A DNA stretch of 64,000 nucleotides from Chryseobacterium capnotolerans (GCF_021278965.1 NZ_CP065589.1:3477001-3541000); one strand, 5' to 3'; shown: positions 35,604-44,600, counted from the first letter of the stretch. Translations and numbers: made by a program. The notes: generated from the letters alone by a model not told the origin.

Positions 35604-35646
35604 TTGTTGTATTAATTGTTGTATTAATTGTTGTATTAATTGTTGT
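35604..35646. repeat. 12-bp tandem repeat, about 3.6 copies
   Basis: TTGTTGTATTAA repeats at 35604, 35616, 35628 and partly 35640. It fills the space between the stop of the 70-residue gene and the start of the YubB-like gene, so copy number sets the intergenic distance. The unit is a multiple of three and contains a stop on the minus strand in one frame. Confidence 0.85.
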
Positions 35647-35848
35647 TTTCGTAAATGTATGTTCCGCTTGTTTTGAAAGGTTCTTTTCCCTCTGTAAGAC
35701 GGATTTCTGATTTAAACTTTCTTGAAAGACTTTTTGCATACCATATTGCTGTAGTTCTCTCGCAATAGAATTGGGAAAAGATTTCCACCTTTTCCCAATC
35801 ATTCTTATCACTTTTCGCTTTCATTTGAAAGTTATATTGTGCTTCCAT
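35636..35848 (-). CDS. Small conserved mobile-element protein
   Basis: A 70-residue soluble protein (MEAQYNFQMKAKSDKNDWE, FCERTTAIWYAKSLSRKF, EIRLTEGKEPF) with alternating charged and aromatic residues. It starts 12 bp after the ssb stop and ends inside the 12-bp tandem repeat. Its form suggests a small DNA- or protein-binding partner, and homologues, from memory, accompany ssb in Bacteroidetes elements. No known motif. Confidence 0.6.
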   Translation of the reverse strand: MEAQYNFQMKAKSDKNDWEKVEIFSQFYCERTTAIWYAKSLSRKFKSEIRLTEGKEPFKTSGTYIYENNN

Positions 35849-35860
35849 ATTTGAATGCTT

Positions 35861-36256
35861 TTAGAATGGTAAATCATCGTCCGTATCTTCCGCAAAAGCA
35901 TTGGACTTCTGTGGCTGTGAAGCTGGTTGTTCTTCTGTGTCAGACTTTTTTCCACCTCCGTGTACTTTGATGTTTGAAGTATGGAAATTCAGTCCCGATT
36001 TTATTTCTCCATCTTTTGTAATCCACCCACTCGAACTCGCCCTACCTGTCAATTCAACTAAAGTTCCTTTGGTTAAAATCTTAGCAACATTTGGACTTAG
36101 CCAATAAGAACAGTTGTAATAGGTGGTCTGCTCTTTTCGTTCGCCTTGTTTGGTCTTGTAACTGTCATTGATTGCTACTGAAAAATTAACGACCTGCTTG
36201 TCGTTTTTTAAATTGTTGATTTCTGCATTTTTTGTAATTCTGCCTACGATGTTCAT
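35861..36256 (-). CDS. ssb: Single-stranded DNA-binding protein
   Basis: A 131-residue OB-fold protein (MNIVGRITKNAEI, VVNFSVAINDSYK, TTYYNCSYWLSPNVAKIL, GTLVELTGRASSSGWI) with a flexible Gln/Ser tail and the acidic tip DDDLPF, which recruits replication partners. It protects single strands during conjugal transfer or replication of the element and is distinct from the chromosomal copy expected elsewhere. Intact; first of a small operon with the 70-residue and YubB-like genes. Confidence 0.9.
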   Translation of the reverse strand: MNIVGRITKNAEINNLKNDKQVVNFSVAINDSYKTKQGERKEQTTYYNCSYWLSPNVAKILTKGTLVELTGRASSSGWITKDGEIKSGLNFHTSNIKVHGGGKKSDTEEQPASQPQKSNAFAEDTDDDLPF

Positions 36257-36829
36257 AATATTTCGTTTTAAATGTTAATAATTATTTTCGCATTTGTTGA
36301 AATTTTCGATTTGATTGATTTGGTTTCGAGGACACTCGTTTTTTTCTTTCTCTGCTTATATCCAATTGGAAAAGCAGAATTATTTGTTGTTTTATTTTGT
36401 TGTTTTTTCCGTTGATGTCAAAGACTGTCTGCGATTTAATTGATTCGTATAACTGAGGTTCCGTCTTTTTCTTTGCCGATGATCATAGGAAAGTATCAGG
36501 CATATAAAACCACAATCCTCCAAAGTTTTGGAGGATTGTGGCTCGAAATATTTTTGTCCGAAGGATTCAGGAGTGTCTGAAAAAATTATTGGAACTCGTG
36601 GAAAGAATTTTTATAGAAACCCAAAAATATTTTTTTAGGTGAATGATGCTGTCCTACATTTGCAATAGTAAAAAGCCAAAAATCAGTTAGAAGTGATTAA
36701 ATAGAGGGTTTTGATAGTAGGAAAAATGTAAAATTAAACATTAGGTAATCTGTTTTTTTTAAGGTTTAACCAGTTTATGATTTTTAAAATTAAATTTCTC
36801 TTTAAAATCATTTTCAGAATTTTTACATT
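36257..36829. other. Intergenic region between primase and ssb
   Basis: No gene supported. It contains the terminator hairpin at 36510-36541. The part nearest ssb (36257-36480) should hold its promoter, but no clean -33/-7 pair stands out. The part nearest the primase is AT-rich and featureless to me. Confidence 0.5.
36510..36541 (-). terminator. Perfect 15-bp hairpin, terminator-like
   Basis: CCACAATCCTCCAAA and its exact complement are separated by two bases. On the minus strand the hairpin is followed by TTTTATATG, a weak T-run, so it probably ends the primase transcript. The unusually long perfect stem could also be a recombination or protein-binding site. Confidence 0.6.
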
Positions 36830-37671
36830 TTACTTTGTTGCACAAAACCACTCGTTTAAATCCTTAAAATCTTTGTACAACAAAGAACAATCTTCAACAT
36901 TTTTATAGTTTTTCCGGATAACCTGTTTGATTGTAATTCCATTATCATCATTATCTAGGAAAAGTGAGGTTTTATAATATGCTCTAAGTTCTTTATCGAC
37001 TTTGAAAAGCATTGCCGTAGAATTGAGAATCAAACAATCTGAAATTGAACTTTCTGCACTTTCCAAATTTTTAAAAGTCAGATAATCAAAAAAACCTTCA
37101 AAAACTACAATTTCATTGGAAGTATTCAAATCATTTTTTATCAAAGTGACATCTTTTTTGCCCAAACATATCTTTGAATATTTACTTCGGATTTCGACGC
37201 CTCCGAATTATTAAAAAATCCAATGCCGAAATATTTTTTTCCGTTCAGTTCGTAGTAAATCTCTTTAATCAAATTTCTTTGTTCCAAAACCTTTCTGAAT
37301 TTTAAATATTGGATTAATGCCGGATGTTTGATTTCGCTTACCTTGAGAATCTGATAATTCTTGCTTTGGTCGATTTCTTCAATCTCAAGATTTTCTTGAA
37401 TCGAAAAATCAAATTTTTCAAGATACTTCAAAGCATCAGAAACTGAACATCGATTCATTTGCTGAACGATTGAAATCACATCATAACTTTTCCCGGTTCC
37501 GAAATCAAATGCTTTATTTTTCACAAAATCAACCGAAAAACTCGGGATTTTTTCTTCCCTGTCGAGCGCAAAGTAAAATGCAGTTTTCCAATTCTCTTTA
37601 ACAGGAAAAAGGCTGAACGATTCCAAAACTGTTCTTATATTCACTTTTTCTTTTACTTCTTCGCAATTCAT
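36830..37671 (-). CDS. Toprim-domain DNA primase (apparent frameshift)
   Basis: Start at MNCEEVKEKVNIRTVL (ATG 37669-37671). The N-terminal half (WKTAFYFALDREEKIPSFSV, FDFGTGKSYDVISIVQQ) is the zinc-finger-like primase module, here without the CHC cysteines. One base missing in the CC at 37203-37204 breaks the frame; restored, it reads NNSGGVEIRSKYSKICLGKKD into the Toprim domain with EIVVFEGFFDYL and TSLFLDNDDNG (catalytic Glu and Asp-x-Asp). Total about 280 residues. It primes synthesis at the nearby origin or on transferred strands. It lies beside the iteron array, on the same strand as rep. Confidence 0.83.
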
Positions 37672-37696
37672 TTTTTTCTTTTTTAAAGCAATTTTT

Positions 37697-38099
37697 TTAT
37701 CCACATTTTCCTTTTTAATAAAAAAAAAGACTTTTTAATTACTTTTAATATACTTTTAATGAGGCGTCGTATCCTCTTATGGCAAAGGTTTTGAGCCACT
37801 TTTTGGGTGAGCGCAATTCCGAATTCCAGTGAGCGCAATTCCGAAAGTTGAGTGACCGCAATTCCGAAAAAACAACAGTTTTCGGGTGAGTGCAATTCCG
37901 AATTCAACTTTCCATTTTCATTCATTTTTAATACAATACTCGTAGTTATCCACATTTTTTTATGGTTATCCATATTTTTAGTGGTTTTGAATTTCGGAGT
38001 GAGCGCAATTCCGAAATTTCAATCAAAAGTTTCGGAATTTTAACAATTTTTTAACTTCAGTGACCGCAATTCCGAATTCCAGGTGAGCGCAATTCCGAA
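37697..38099. other. oriV: Iteron-type replication origin with DnaA boxes
   Basis: Between rep and primase lie seven iterons (separate entry), two perfect DnaA boxes TTATCCACA (37697-37705 and 37946-37954), a near match TTATCCATA (37966-37974) and an AT-rich stretch at 37705-37765 with repeated ACTTTTAATA that could be the unwinding element. This is the standard arrangement for a Rep_3/RepB plasmid origin, immediately downstream of the initiator gene. It shows that the element can, or once could, replicate autonomously. Confidence 0.85.
37807..38099 (+). repeat. Seven 17-bp iterons GTGASCGCAATTCCGAA
   Basis: Copies start at 37807, 37829, 37852, 37886, 37999, 38060 and 38083, all in the same orientation. 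Variants are GTGAGCGC (1, 2, 5, 7), GTGACCGC (3, 6) and GTGAGTGC (4). Spacing is about 22-23 bp for copies 1-3 and 6-7, near two helical turns, and wider around the DnaA boxes. They are the likely binding sites for the Rep protein encoded next to them. Confidence 0.92.
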
Positions 38100-38100
38100 T

Positions 38101-39231
38101 TCAAATAATTATCGGGTAACCATTTGGTAATAATTCTCCCATTTTTGTACGCCGATAAATTTGTATGATGTGTTCCTGAATTTCATTTAGAAATAATTTT
38201 CCTTGAAATTCCGTAGATTTAATTTCTTTCAATCGAGCTGTTCGGATAAATGCATGGAATGCCTTTTCTATCAAAACTCTTGTTTGTGGAACGTTTCTGT
38301 ATTGATGGGAAAACTGGAGCATTTCATTTTCGTGCAGACCATATCTTTTTCTGATGTAACTTAATCTTTGGGCAATTTTTTCCCTATTTTCAAGATACAC
38401 TTCGCTTGATTCCAATTGTTCTCTTGTGTTTTGGGATAAATTGTTGTTCAAAATGATTTTAGTTAAATAAGGAATAATAAAAATTGAATCCCCTCTATAC
38501 TTGTAATTGAAGGAAAGCGTATTGAATGTATTCAAACTGATTCTTGCAGGTTTTAAAAATTTGAAACAAAAATCCTTGGAAGTTTTATACTTCAATCCAA
38601 ATTTCTTGTTCAGTGTGGAGAGTTTTAAAACGGCTCCGTTTTCAGGCAGTTTTGCAAGCCAGATAGCGAAAATAATATGCTTATTGTTCCTGATATTGTA
38701 CACCAAATTGTACAAAACGTAATTGTATTCCGGAATAACCATTAGTTTTTTAAGCCAATAACTACTGATTAGAAACGTGGTGTAACCTCTCTGGTCATAA
38801 CTAGGTATAGAAATTAGTCCACCAAAAGTTTTGATTTCCTTACCTTTGGAATTAGTAGATTTGTACCAGCTCATTTTGAACTTTGTAAGAAATTCATAAG
38901 CATCTACCACCTGCTTTGAAGATCCGCTTGGCGAAATTTTATTGTTCCTGATTTTTAAGGAAGCGAAAATATTGTTCTCGGTTTCAAACTCCTCATCAAA
39001 CAAGGAGAGTTGTTTAGGTCGGTCTTCCGGACGAAATTGCTCATTGCTGATGATAGAAACAATATTAAATATTACCCGAAGCGCATTGATGGGAATATCC
39101 GCAGCCTCGTGACCTTCGAAAATGAAATCGTCCACGAAACGGTTTCCCAAGCGAATTCTCTCAGGATTTATTTCATCATTATTTTCAAATTCCTTGCGGA
39201 TTAACCGTAAATCCTTTTCCGGGACAGCCAT
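38101..39231 (-). CDS. rep: Replication initiation protein, Rep_3/RepB family
   Basis: A 376-residue initiator with two winged-helix halves. The first includes DEINPERIRLGN, FVDDFIFEGHEAADIPINALRVIF and the SWYKSTNSKGKEIKTFGGLIS strand pair; the second includes LPENGAVLKLSTLNKKFGLKY with RISLNTFNTLSFNYKYRG. A Lys/Arg-rich C-terminus follows. It should bind the iterons that begin 2 bp after its stop. Intact frame. Its presence in an element with relaxase, type IV secretion and RteC points to a conjugative plasmid or an ICE with plasmid-type replication. Confidence 0.88.
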   Translation of the reverse strand: MAVPEKDLRLIRKEFENNDEINPERIRLGNRFVDDFIFEGHEAADIPINALRVIFNIVSIISNEQFRPEDRPKQLSLFDEEFETENNIFASLKIRNNKISPSGSSKQVVDAYEFLTKFKMSWYKSTNSKGKEIKTFGGLISIPSYDQRGYTTFLISSYWLKKLMVIPEYNYVLYNLVYNIRNNKHIIFAIWLAKLPENGAVLKLSTLNKKFGLKYKTSKDFCFKFLKPARISLNTFNTLSFNYKYRGDSIFIIPYLTKIILNNNLSQNTREQLESSEVYLENREKIAQRLSYIRKRYGLHENEMLQFSHQYRNVPQTRVLIEKAFHAFIRTARLKEIKSTEFQGKLFLNEIQEHIIQIYRRTKMGELLPNGYPIII

Positions 39232-39279
39232 AACATTGCTTTAAATTGGGTTTGAAATTTTTATTTTTCTTGATAAATT

Positions 39280-39510
39280 TCAATGATTAATCGATTTGCA
39301 ATTATATACCAACTCGATTTTCTCGCTTTTGAGGGTTTTAGCTCCGTCATTGAGATTATAATACTTGTAGATGTTGATGCCTTCGCCTTGAAAGACCCTT
39401 TTCTCGACTTTACCGAAATTTGGGATCTTCACTTTTTGAATTCCTTTGTACTCGGCAAGCATTCCGTTGATGGTTACTTTTTGACCGGGTTTTAAATCTG
39501 ATAGTGTCAT
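39280..39510 (-). CDS. Small hypothetical protein upstream of rep
   Basis: A 76-residue protein (MTLSDLKPGQKVTINGMLAEY, KVEKRVFQGEGINIYKYYN) with a beta-barrel-like pattern of alternating hydrophobic residues and no signal peptide, resembling small SH3-like or KOW-like folds. It precedes rep by 48 bp on the same strand and may regulate or assist replication. No family recognised. Confidence 0.6.
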   Translation of the reverse strand: MTLSDLKPGQKVTINGMLAEYKGIQKVKIPNFGKVEKRVFQGEGINIYKYYNLNDGAKTLKSEKIELVYNCKSINH

Positions 39511-39558
39511 AATTCAATTTTTTTTAATGGATTTTTATCGTAGACATTTGTCGGCCTT

Positions 39559-40311
39559 TCAAAGGTTGCCGTTTTGGGATTTTGGACGTTTTATATCCGG
39601 AATGGATTGAAGTGAAAGTTGATGACTTTCCATTTGACCTTTCATAAAAGGTAATGTACTTTTCAATGAAGATTTCCAATTGGTAATAGGTCTATCAGAA
39701 CTATTTTTCCAGTCATTGTTTTTCCAATTCTCATATTTCGATTGTATTTCAGAATCTAACTCAGGCACGTAAATTTTTAATGTTTCCGCATACGTTATAA
39801 ATTCTTCGAAAGACGGAATATTTTCATCGTTCCCTTTTTGAGTGGTTGGTTGTGGTTTTGAGGATTGTATTGTTTGCGATAAATCGCTTTCAATTTCCTG
39901 ATCACTGGTGTTTTCAGAAAAATTTTGAACGGGACGATCTGTAAGTAATGAAACTCCGGATTCTACTGTTTTTTGAATAGATTCCTCCTTTCCAATTTCT
40001 TCTTTACTCATCATTTCAGGGCTAGAAATTTGTGAAGGATAATCTCCTATTAACCTGTATTTACAAGCAAGTCCGCTTTTTGCTTCGTACTGAATTAATC
40101 CTAAATTTCGGAGTTTTTCTTTAGTGGATTTTACCGTTTTTCTAGTCACCCCTAATTCTATGCTTATGACAACATCAGAAATTTGAAAATCACAAGAGTC
40201 ATTGTCAGAACCAATTTTCAGCAGGTATAAGTACATTGAAATTCCCGTTGTTCCAATTGATGTTTTTTGGTTAAAATCCCAAAACCGCCGCATTAATTCA
40301 AGGTAATGCAT
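39559..40311 (-). CDS. Winged-helix replication-region protein
   Basis: A 250-residue protein with an N-terminal winged helix (GISMYLYLLKIGSDNDS, ISIELGVTRKTVKSTKEKLRNLGLIQYE), a long Ser/Gln/Glu linker and a C-terminal segment (FEEFITYAETLKIYVPEL, KYENWKNNDWKNSSDRPI, NWKSSLKSTLPFMK) similar to the end of the gene at 40571-41113. The layout resembles DnaD/DnaT-like helicase-loading proteins of mobile elements. It lies 3 bp after the DUF3853-like gene. Function inferred from layout and position near rep. Confidence 0.65.
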   Translation of the reverse strand: MHYLELMRRFWDFNQKTSIGTTGISMYLYLLKIGSDNDSCDFQISDVVISIELGVTRKTVKSTKEKLRNLGLIQYEAKSGLACKYRLIGDYPSQISSPEMMSKEEIGKEESIQKTVESGVSLLTDRPVQNFSENTSDQEIESDLSQTIQSSKPQPTTQKGNDENIPSFEEFITYAETLKIYVPELDSEIQSKYENWKNNDWKNSSDRPITNWKSSLKSTLPFMKGQMESHQLSLQSIPDIKRPKSQNGNL

Positions 40312-40313
40312 CC

Positions 40314-40564
40314 TTATTTTTGTGCAAAAAGCGCTAATGCCTTTTCCTTATCAATGATGATAATGTTTCCGTTTTGAATGATGGCATCATCCAACAGTCC
40401 TGAAGATTTTATTTCCGAGGCTTTCGAAATAGAACATCCCAGCATTTTTGCCAGACCTTTCAATCCAAATTCATATTTTTTTCCGAATTAATTTTTTTGG
40501 AAACCTCCAAAAATTCTTCAACAGTTAGTCGCCATATCGGAGTTCTGGGATCGATATTCTTCAT
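40314..40564 (-). CDS. DUF3853-like small DNA-binding protein (apparent frameshift)
   Basis: ATG at 40562-40564 starts MKNIDPRTPIWRLTVEEFLE. One base is missing in the T7 run at 40476-40482; restoring it gives KKYEFGLKGLAKMLGCSIS, then KASEIKSSGLLDDAIIQNG and the end KEKALALFAQK, 83 residues. The helix-turn-helix (LKGLAKMLGCSISKASEIKSSG) is the mark of the DUF3853 proteins found near excision and replication genes of Bacteroidetes elements. As written the frame stops after 34 residues. It sits between two winged-helix genes in a tight minus-strand series. Confidence 0.72.
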
Positions 40565-40570
40565 CTGTTC

Positions 40571-41113
40571 TTAATTTATAGATTTTTTCAATTCAGAGAT
40601 CCAATTCCTCGCAGCAGCCCGCCAGCATTTCATTGGTTTCTCATTACTCAATTTCCAGTTTTTAGATCGATAAAAAGAGAAAAAGCAATCTGCTTCAGCA
40701 GATGGGAGATCCCGCTCAGTAAAATATAACTCAACTTCATTGAACATCGGAACTAAAAACCGAATCTCATCTTGTAGTAAGAAATTTTGATTTTGAGATA
40801 TTTTTTTTTCACCTACTTTTTCACTGTCAAAATCAATGATCTCAATCAAGCTTCCTTTGTATGAGTTATAACTTGGTGAATAACGTATAAATCCTGCGCG
40901 ATAAAGTTCTCTGATGCATTTATGGTAGGTAGCGATTGACCTGATCTTGCTTAACTTCATCACATCTTCCCGGCTAATCCGAAAAGGATTCTGAAACCGG
41001 TTCAAACTCCAGAATTGGAAAAGTGAAACATACATACTGATGTGAGAGGGATACAATCGATCATCTTCAATGACACGCTCAAAAAAGCCGATGATATTTT
41101 TATTATTCTTCAT
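40571..41113 (-). CDS. Winged-helix-like mobile-element protein
   Basis: A 180-residue protein. The N-terminal part (ISMYVSLFQFWSLNRF, ISREDVMKLSKIRSIATYHKCIRELYRAGFIRY) is a helix-turn-helix of the kind seen in replication accessory proteins. The C-terminal part (VELYFTERDLPSAEADCFFSF, NWKLSNEKPMKCWRAAARNW) matches in spacing the end of the protein at 39559-40311. It is common in Bacteroidetes conjugative elements next to the excisionase-like gene, from memory. 16 bp downstream of that gene; role in replication or excision not established. Confidence 0.65.
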   Translation of the reverse strand: MKNNKNIIGFFERVIEDDRLYPSHISMYVSLFQFWSLNRFQNPFRISREDVMKLSKIRSIATYHKCIRELYRAGFIRYSPSYNSYKGSLIEIIDFDSEKVGEKKISQNQNFLLQDEIRFLVPMFNEVELYFTERDLPSAEADCFFSFYRSKNWKLSNEKPMKCWRAAARNWISELKKSIN

Positions 41114-41129
41114 AATTCCGTATTAAAAA

Positions 41130-41393
41130 TTATTGTTTTTTATCCGCGAGTAATTTTTGGATGTCTTTATAATTGTAATACAAGGAGCCCCCTATCTTGC
41201 TGTACGATAATGTTCCGTTGATCCTCAGATTTTGTAAGGTTCCTGAAGATATGTTAAGCAGCTTCTTGACCTCAGAACTCCGAAGCCATAATTTTTGCTC
41301 TGTCGTCTTACCCTTGAGTAATATTTCAATGCCTTCCAATAGTTCAATTTTGAATTGCTGAAGGTCTTCCTTGGTGATAATAGATATTGCCAT
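41130..41393 (-). CDS. Excisionase-family helix-turn-helix protein
   Basis: An 87-residue protein whose C-terminal half is a MerR-like/excisionase helix-turn-helix (WLRSSEVKKLLNISSGTLQNLR, GTLSYSKIGGSLYYNYKDIQKLL), the HTH_17 form. Such proteins direct excision or regulate the element. An inverted repeat ATTTTGT-TCG-ACAAAAT (41403-41419) lies 10 bp upstream of its start and could be its operator. First gene of a tight series running to the DUF3853-like gene. Confidence 0.83.
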   Translation of the reverse strand: MAISIITKEDLQQFKIELLEGIEILLKGKTTEQKLWLRSSEVKKLLNISSGTLQNLRINGTLSYSKIGGSLYYNYKDIQKLLADKKQ

Positions 41394-41438
41394 TTGTCAA
41401 TTATTTTGTTCGACAAAATTTCAAAATCACGCTTAATA

Positions 41439-41470
41439 TCTTTCGGTAGTTTCTCGGTACTACCGAAAGA
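41439..41470. promoter_or_regulatory. Palindrome TCTTTCGGTAGT...ACTACCGAAAGA, copy 1
   Basis: Twelve-base arms are perfectly complementary across an 8-base centre that itself contains TCGGT. It lies 46 bp upstream of the excisionase-like start. The same arms recur at 41775-41808. Protein-binding site or structured transcript; not a terminator, as no T-run follows. Confidence 0.6.
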
Positions 41471-41774
41471 TTCTCTTGTACACCCTTTGGATAAAGAGTT
41501 TTAGATCAATGGTTACTGATGATTCAACTTAATTTTTTTGAAATTGGAAAAAAACAACCAATTCATTGCGATAAGCAACACTTTTACTGGATTATAATTC
41601 AATATTTATCTAAATTTTTTATTTTGTCCCATTAAGGCTATTGTTTTGCCGATATTTCTAAGAGTTATATTGATCGAATTCAAATTAGCTTGAAGTACTT
41701 TTAACGATCATCTAAGTAGAAATCTCGCTGATATTGATGTATATCAAGCTGCTCTATGATAAATCACACAGAAG

Positions 41775-41808
41775 ATCTTTCGGTAGCTTATCGATACTAC
41801 CGAAAGAT
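41775..41808. promoter_or_regulatory. Palindrome ATCTTTCGGTAG...CTACCGAAAGAT, copy 2
   Basis: Twelve-base arms, 10-base centre CTTATCGATA. It shares the core TCTTTCGGTAG/CTACCGAAAGA with copy 1, 336 bp away, while the centres differ. Two copies of the same long palindrome in one control region suggest cooperative binding or a recombination substrate. Confidence 0.6.
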
Positions 41809-41994
41809 TTACAATTACAATTCCTATGAAATACTCTATTTTCATAAATTAAGTTGAATTATGAATAATGAAAGACTCTACATTAATACATATTAATGTT
41901 TAGCCACATAAAAACCAATACAGTCTTAATTAGTGAAAATAGTATATGGTCCTATTTAAAATTGGAGAATTTTGTGTAGAAACTAATTGTTCTC

Positions 41995-42839
41995 CTATAG
42001 GTCTAAATCATCCAAATACTGATTAAAATTATGCTGAAGCAATGACAAAAATTTAGTTCTGTCTATTTTTCTTAACCGTATTTCGCCTAAAGTCTTGTGA
42101 TAATTACCCAGATTAATATTTAGTGAATTTTCTGCCCAACGGAAAATTTCCGCCAGATCTGAATGACCTCCATTAAAACACTTCGTTTGATGAAGTGCAT
42201 ACAACAGCTCAATAAGGGCAACTTTCGGAGCCGTCCATTCCAGATTCTTAATATGGTCAATAGAGTTGTCTTTACCGTCTTTTGAATCAATTTTATTTGT
42301 TAAATATTGCTCTAAAAGATCATTTGCCAATATTTGAGACACAATATGGTCGTGGGAGGTGGAAAATTCCTCATCATAACTGTACAGTTCCGGACTGAGC
42401 TTTAACTTAAAATCAAATTTGAACCGAACGAAATATTTTTTGTCTAAGTATGTCGATTTACGACGATAATAACTGATAAATTCTCTTTGCTCATTATAGA
42501 AATATAAAAGATTGGATCTCTCGTTTTCATAATACGATCTTAACGCCTGCGAATCAGCATAGGGTTTTGAGGCTTCTATGGCTAACACTTTGGAATAGTA
42601 GATATATACTGCTACGAACTGCGGTTTGGTATTTTTAAAGAAATATATTTCGTTACTCCAGTCCGGAAATTGATATTGGCGCAATAGGTCTTTCAATTGT
42701 CTTACAGCAGCGTCTGTTTCCATCAGAATTTCTTCTGCCCGAATCACAACATCATTCTCACTTCTGTTGATCTGATCTACTGCTGTTGTAAGATCTTTCC
42801 AAAGTTGATCTACTTTTTTTTAAAATTTTGTCCGTTCAT
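41995..42839 (-). CDS. rteC: RteC-family regulator of element excision and transfer (apparent frameshift)
   Basis: Restoring one base in the T8 run at 42814-42821 joins ATG 42837-42839 (MNGQNFKKKVDQLW) to the long frame and gives 281 residues, the family length. Features are the repeated helical N-terminus and the C-terminal FYNEQREFISYYRRKSTYLDKKYF and APKVALIELLYALHQTKCFNGGHSDL segments typical of RteC, the activator of excision genes in CTnDOT. The start as read is a GTG at 42747. No rteA/rteB or tet gene is nearby, so control differs from CTnDOT. It is the last element gene on this side that I recognise. Confidence 0.85.
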
Positions 42840-42891
42840 ACGTTTTTCAATTTATTGTTAACGTAAAAATCGGGCTAAAAAAATAAAAAAG

Positions 42892-44600
42892 TCAGGTCTT
42901 CTTTAATTCTTCCTGTCTCATTCTGATAAAATCTCTAGGCCTGATACTGTTGATCTCGAGAAAGTGTGCTGAGAAGATCTGCCTGTTCGCCATCCCGCAT
43001 ATTTTGGCGAGTGTTTCAATTTTATAACTAAGATATATAGTTTCCTCTACAAGTAAATTGGTGATATATCTGATTCTTAAAGCTTTAAGGTATGTTGGAA
43101 ATGTTACATCAAAGTGTACATTAAGTACATACGATAAATGGGTTCGGTTGCTTCCTATCATTTTGGCAACAATGTCAAGTGTTAAATTCTGCTGAAGAAA
43201 TTGTTTTTCGTCTTCAAAAATCTTCAGATTTGTTTTGATGTCCTCGATAATTTCTGAACTGTATAAGTCTAAACTGTTTTCATCAGATGAAGCGGGTGGT
43301 ATGAAGTCGAAACTAATGGTTTCTTTTGAGGTACTTAATTTTTCAAGCACTTCCTGATACCTCGCATTCAATTCCTTTTCTCTTTTCCGGAATCTCCAAA
43401 TGAGAAAAAACAAGATTACCAATCCTGCAACAATGGAAGAATATAAAATGACCTGATGGTCTCTGATCTCCTGATTCTTCCCTTCTAATAAATTGTCCGT
43501 ATCATACTCACTATAAATTTTGTCCGTGAGTATCACAAAGTCAGCATTAATAATAGAGTCAGCCTTTAACAACTGGTCCGCGTAATACATCTTCCTTTCA
43601 GTATCTCCATTTTTTTAGCATCATCGATCAGATACAGGTAACTTGATCTGATCTCAGGGGTAATAAACCAAAATTTATTGACCAGCGAATCAACTTTATT
43701 AAAATAATTTAACGATTCAGCTCTATTGCCAATCGACTTATATAGTTTCCCTATATTAAAATAGACGCTCGTCAATGATGCGTAATCTTGATTGGTGATC
43801 AAAATATCACGTGAGAGTTTTAATCGCTTTAAGGCTTCATCTGTATTTCCTTTTCTCAGCAGCTGAATACCCTTTCCTTTCTGGAAATATCCAAACTCAA
43901 CTACAAGCTCGTTATTGTTATGAAGTCTTTCCAGCCCAATATTAATCAGAGAGTCTTCCTTATGATATAGTCTTAGATTTTTATAACAAGTGCTTAAGCG
44001 ATAAATACTGTTAAAATAACCTGATTCATTATTGTACCTAATGTTCCGATCTAAACTCTCTTTGGCATTTTTTTCAAAAAAATCAGCTGCCTCTGAAAAA
44101 TGTACAGCTGCCTGCTTATAGTATCCCAAATAGCTTTTGATCATTCCCAAATGATAGATGATCTTATTTTTAAGGTAACCATCTTTTGAATTTTTTGAAT
44201 ATTTGAATGCTATTAAATATTCTTGTAAAGCTTTTTTATATTGTCTTAGATTATAGTAATAAATAATTCCTTTTCCTGCATAGGCTCTCGCGATCTGATC
44301 CTGGTCGTTTGATTTTACAGCGGTGACAATGGCACTGTCAGCATAAGATAATTTCCTGCTGGTTTCTTTGCTGTAATAGATGGCTTCTTCGTAACCTCGG
44401 ATCAATTTTTTAAGGTTATGGTCATTTTTTGCTTTGTCAATGTACATTTTGACAAAAACAATTGCCCTTTCATCATTCTCAGAATAAGAATCGATCAATC
44501 GGGAAATCTCTTTGTAAGATTGTTGCTGTATCTCTTGACCTTGTGTCATAAACACAAACAAAGTGAATAATAGCGTTAAAACCCCATTATAATAATGCAT
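42892..44600 (-). CDS. TPR-membrane-AraC-type transcription regulator (apparent frameshift)
   Basis: A 569-residue regulator if one base is restored in the T7 run at 43610-43616 (DAKKNGDTERKMYYADQ). An exported N-terminus carries TPR-like repeats (GKGIIYYYNLRQYKKALQEY, YHLGMIKSYLGYYKQAAVHF, YFNIGKLYKSIGNRAESLNYF), followed by one membrane helix (YSSIVAGLVILFFLIW) and a cytoplasmic AraC-type DNA-binding domain (LTLDIVAKMIGSNRTHLSYVL, FPTYLKALRIRYITNLL, ICGMANRQIFSAHFLE). This layout is common in Flavobacteriia, where it senses an envelope signal. It is transcribed away from the small-protein/MauE genes and probably controls that locus. Confidence 0.85.

Larger units (their letters stand above)
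41394..41994. other. Intergenic region with palindromes between excisionase-like gene and rteC
   Basis: About 600 bp without a supported gene. It holds the operator-like ATTTTGT repeat and two related palindromes (separate entries), and is AT-rich otherwise. It is a candidate for control of excision and for the promoter of the excisionase-like gene. Confidence 0.55.

Noticed and set aside
37683..37973. Minus-strand 96-codon frame over the origin
   Set aside because: It runs through the iterons and DnaA boxes; the peptide repeats follow the iterons, so it is a shadow of the origin.
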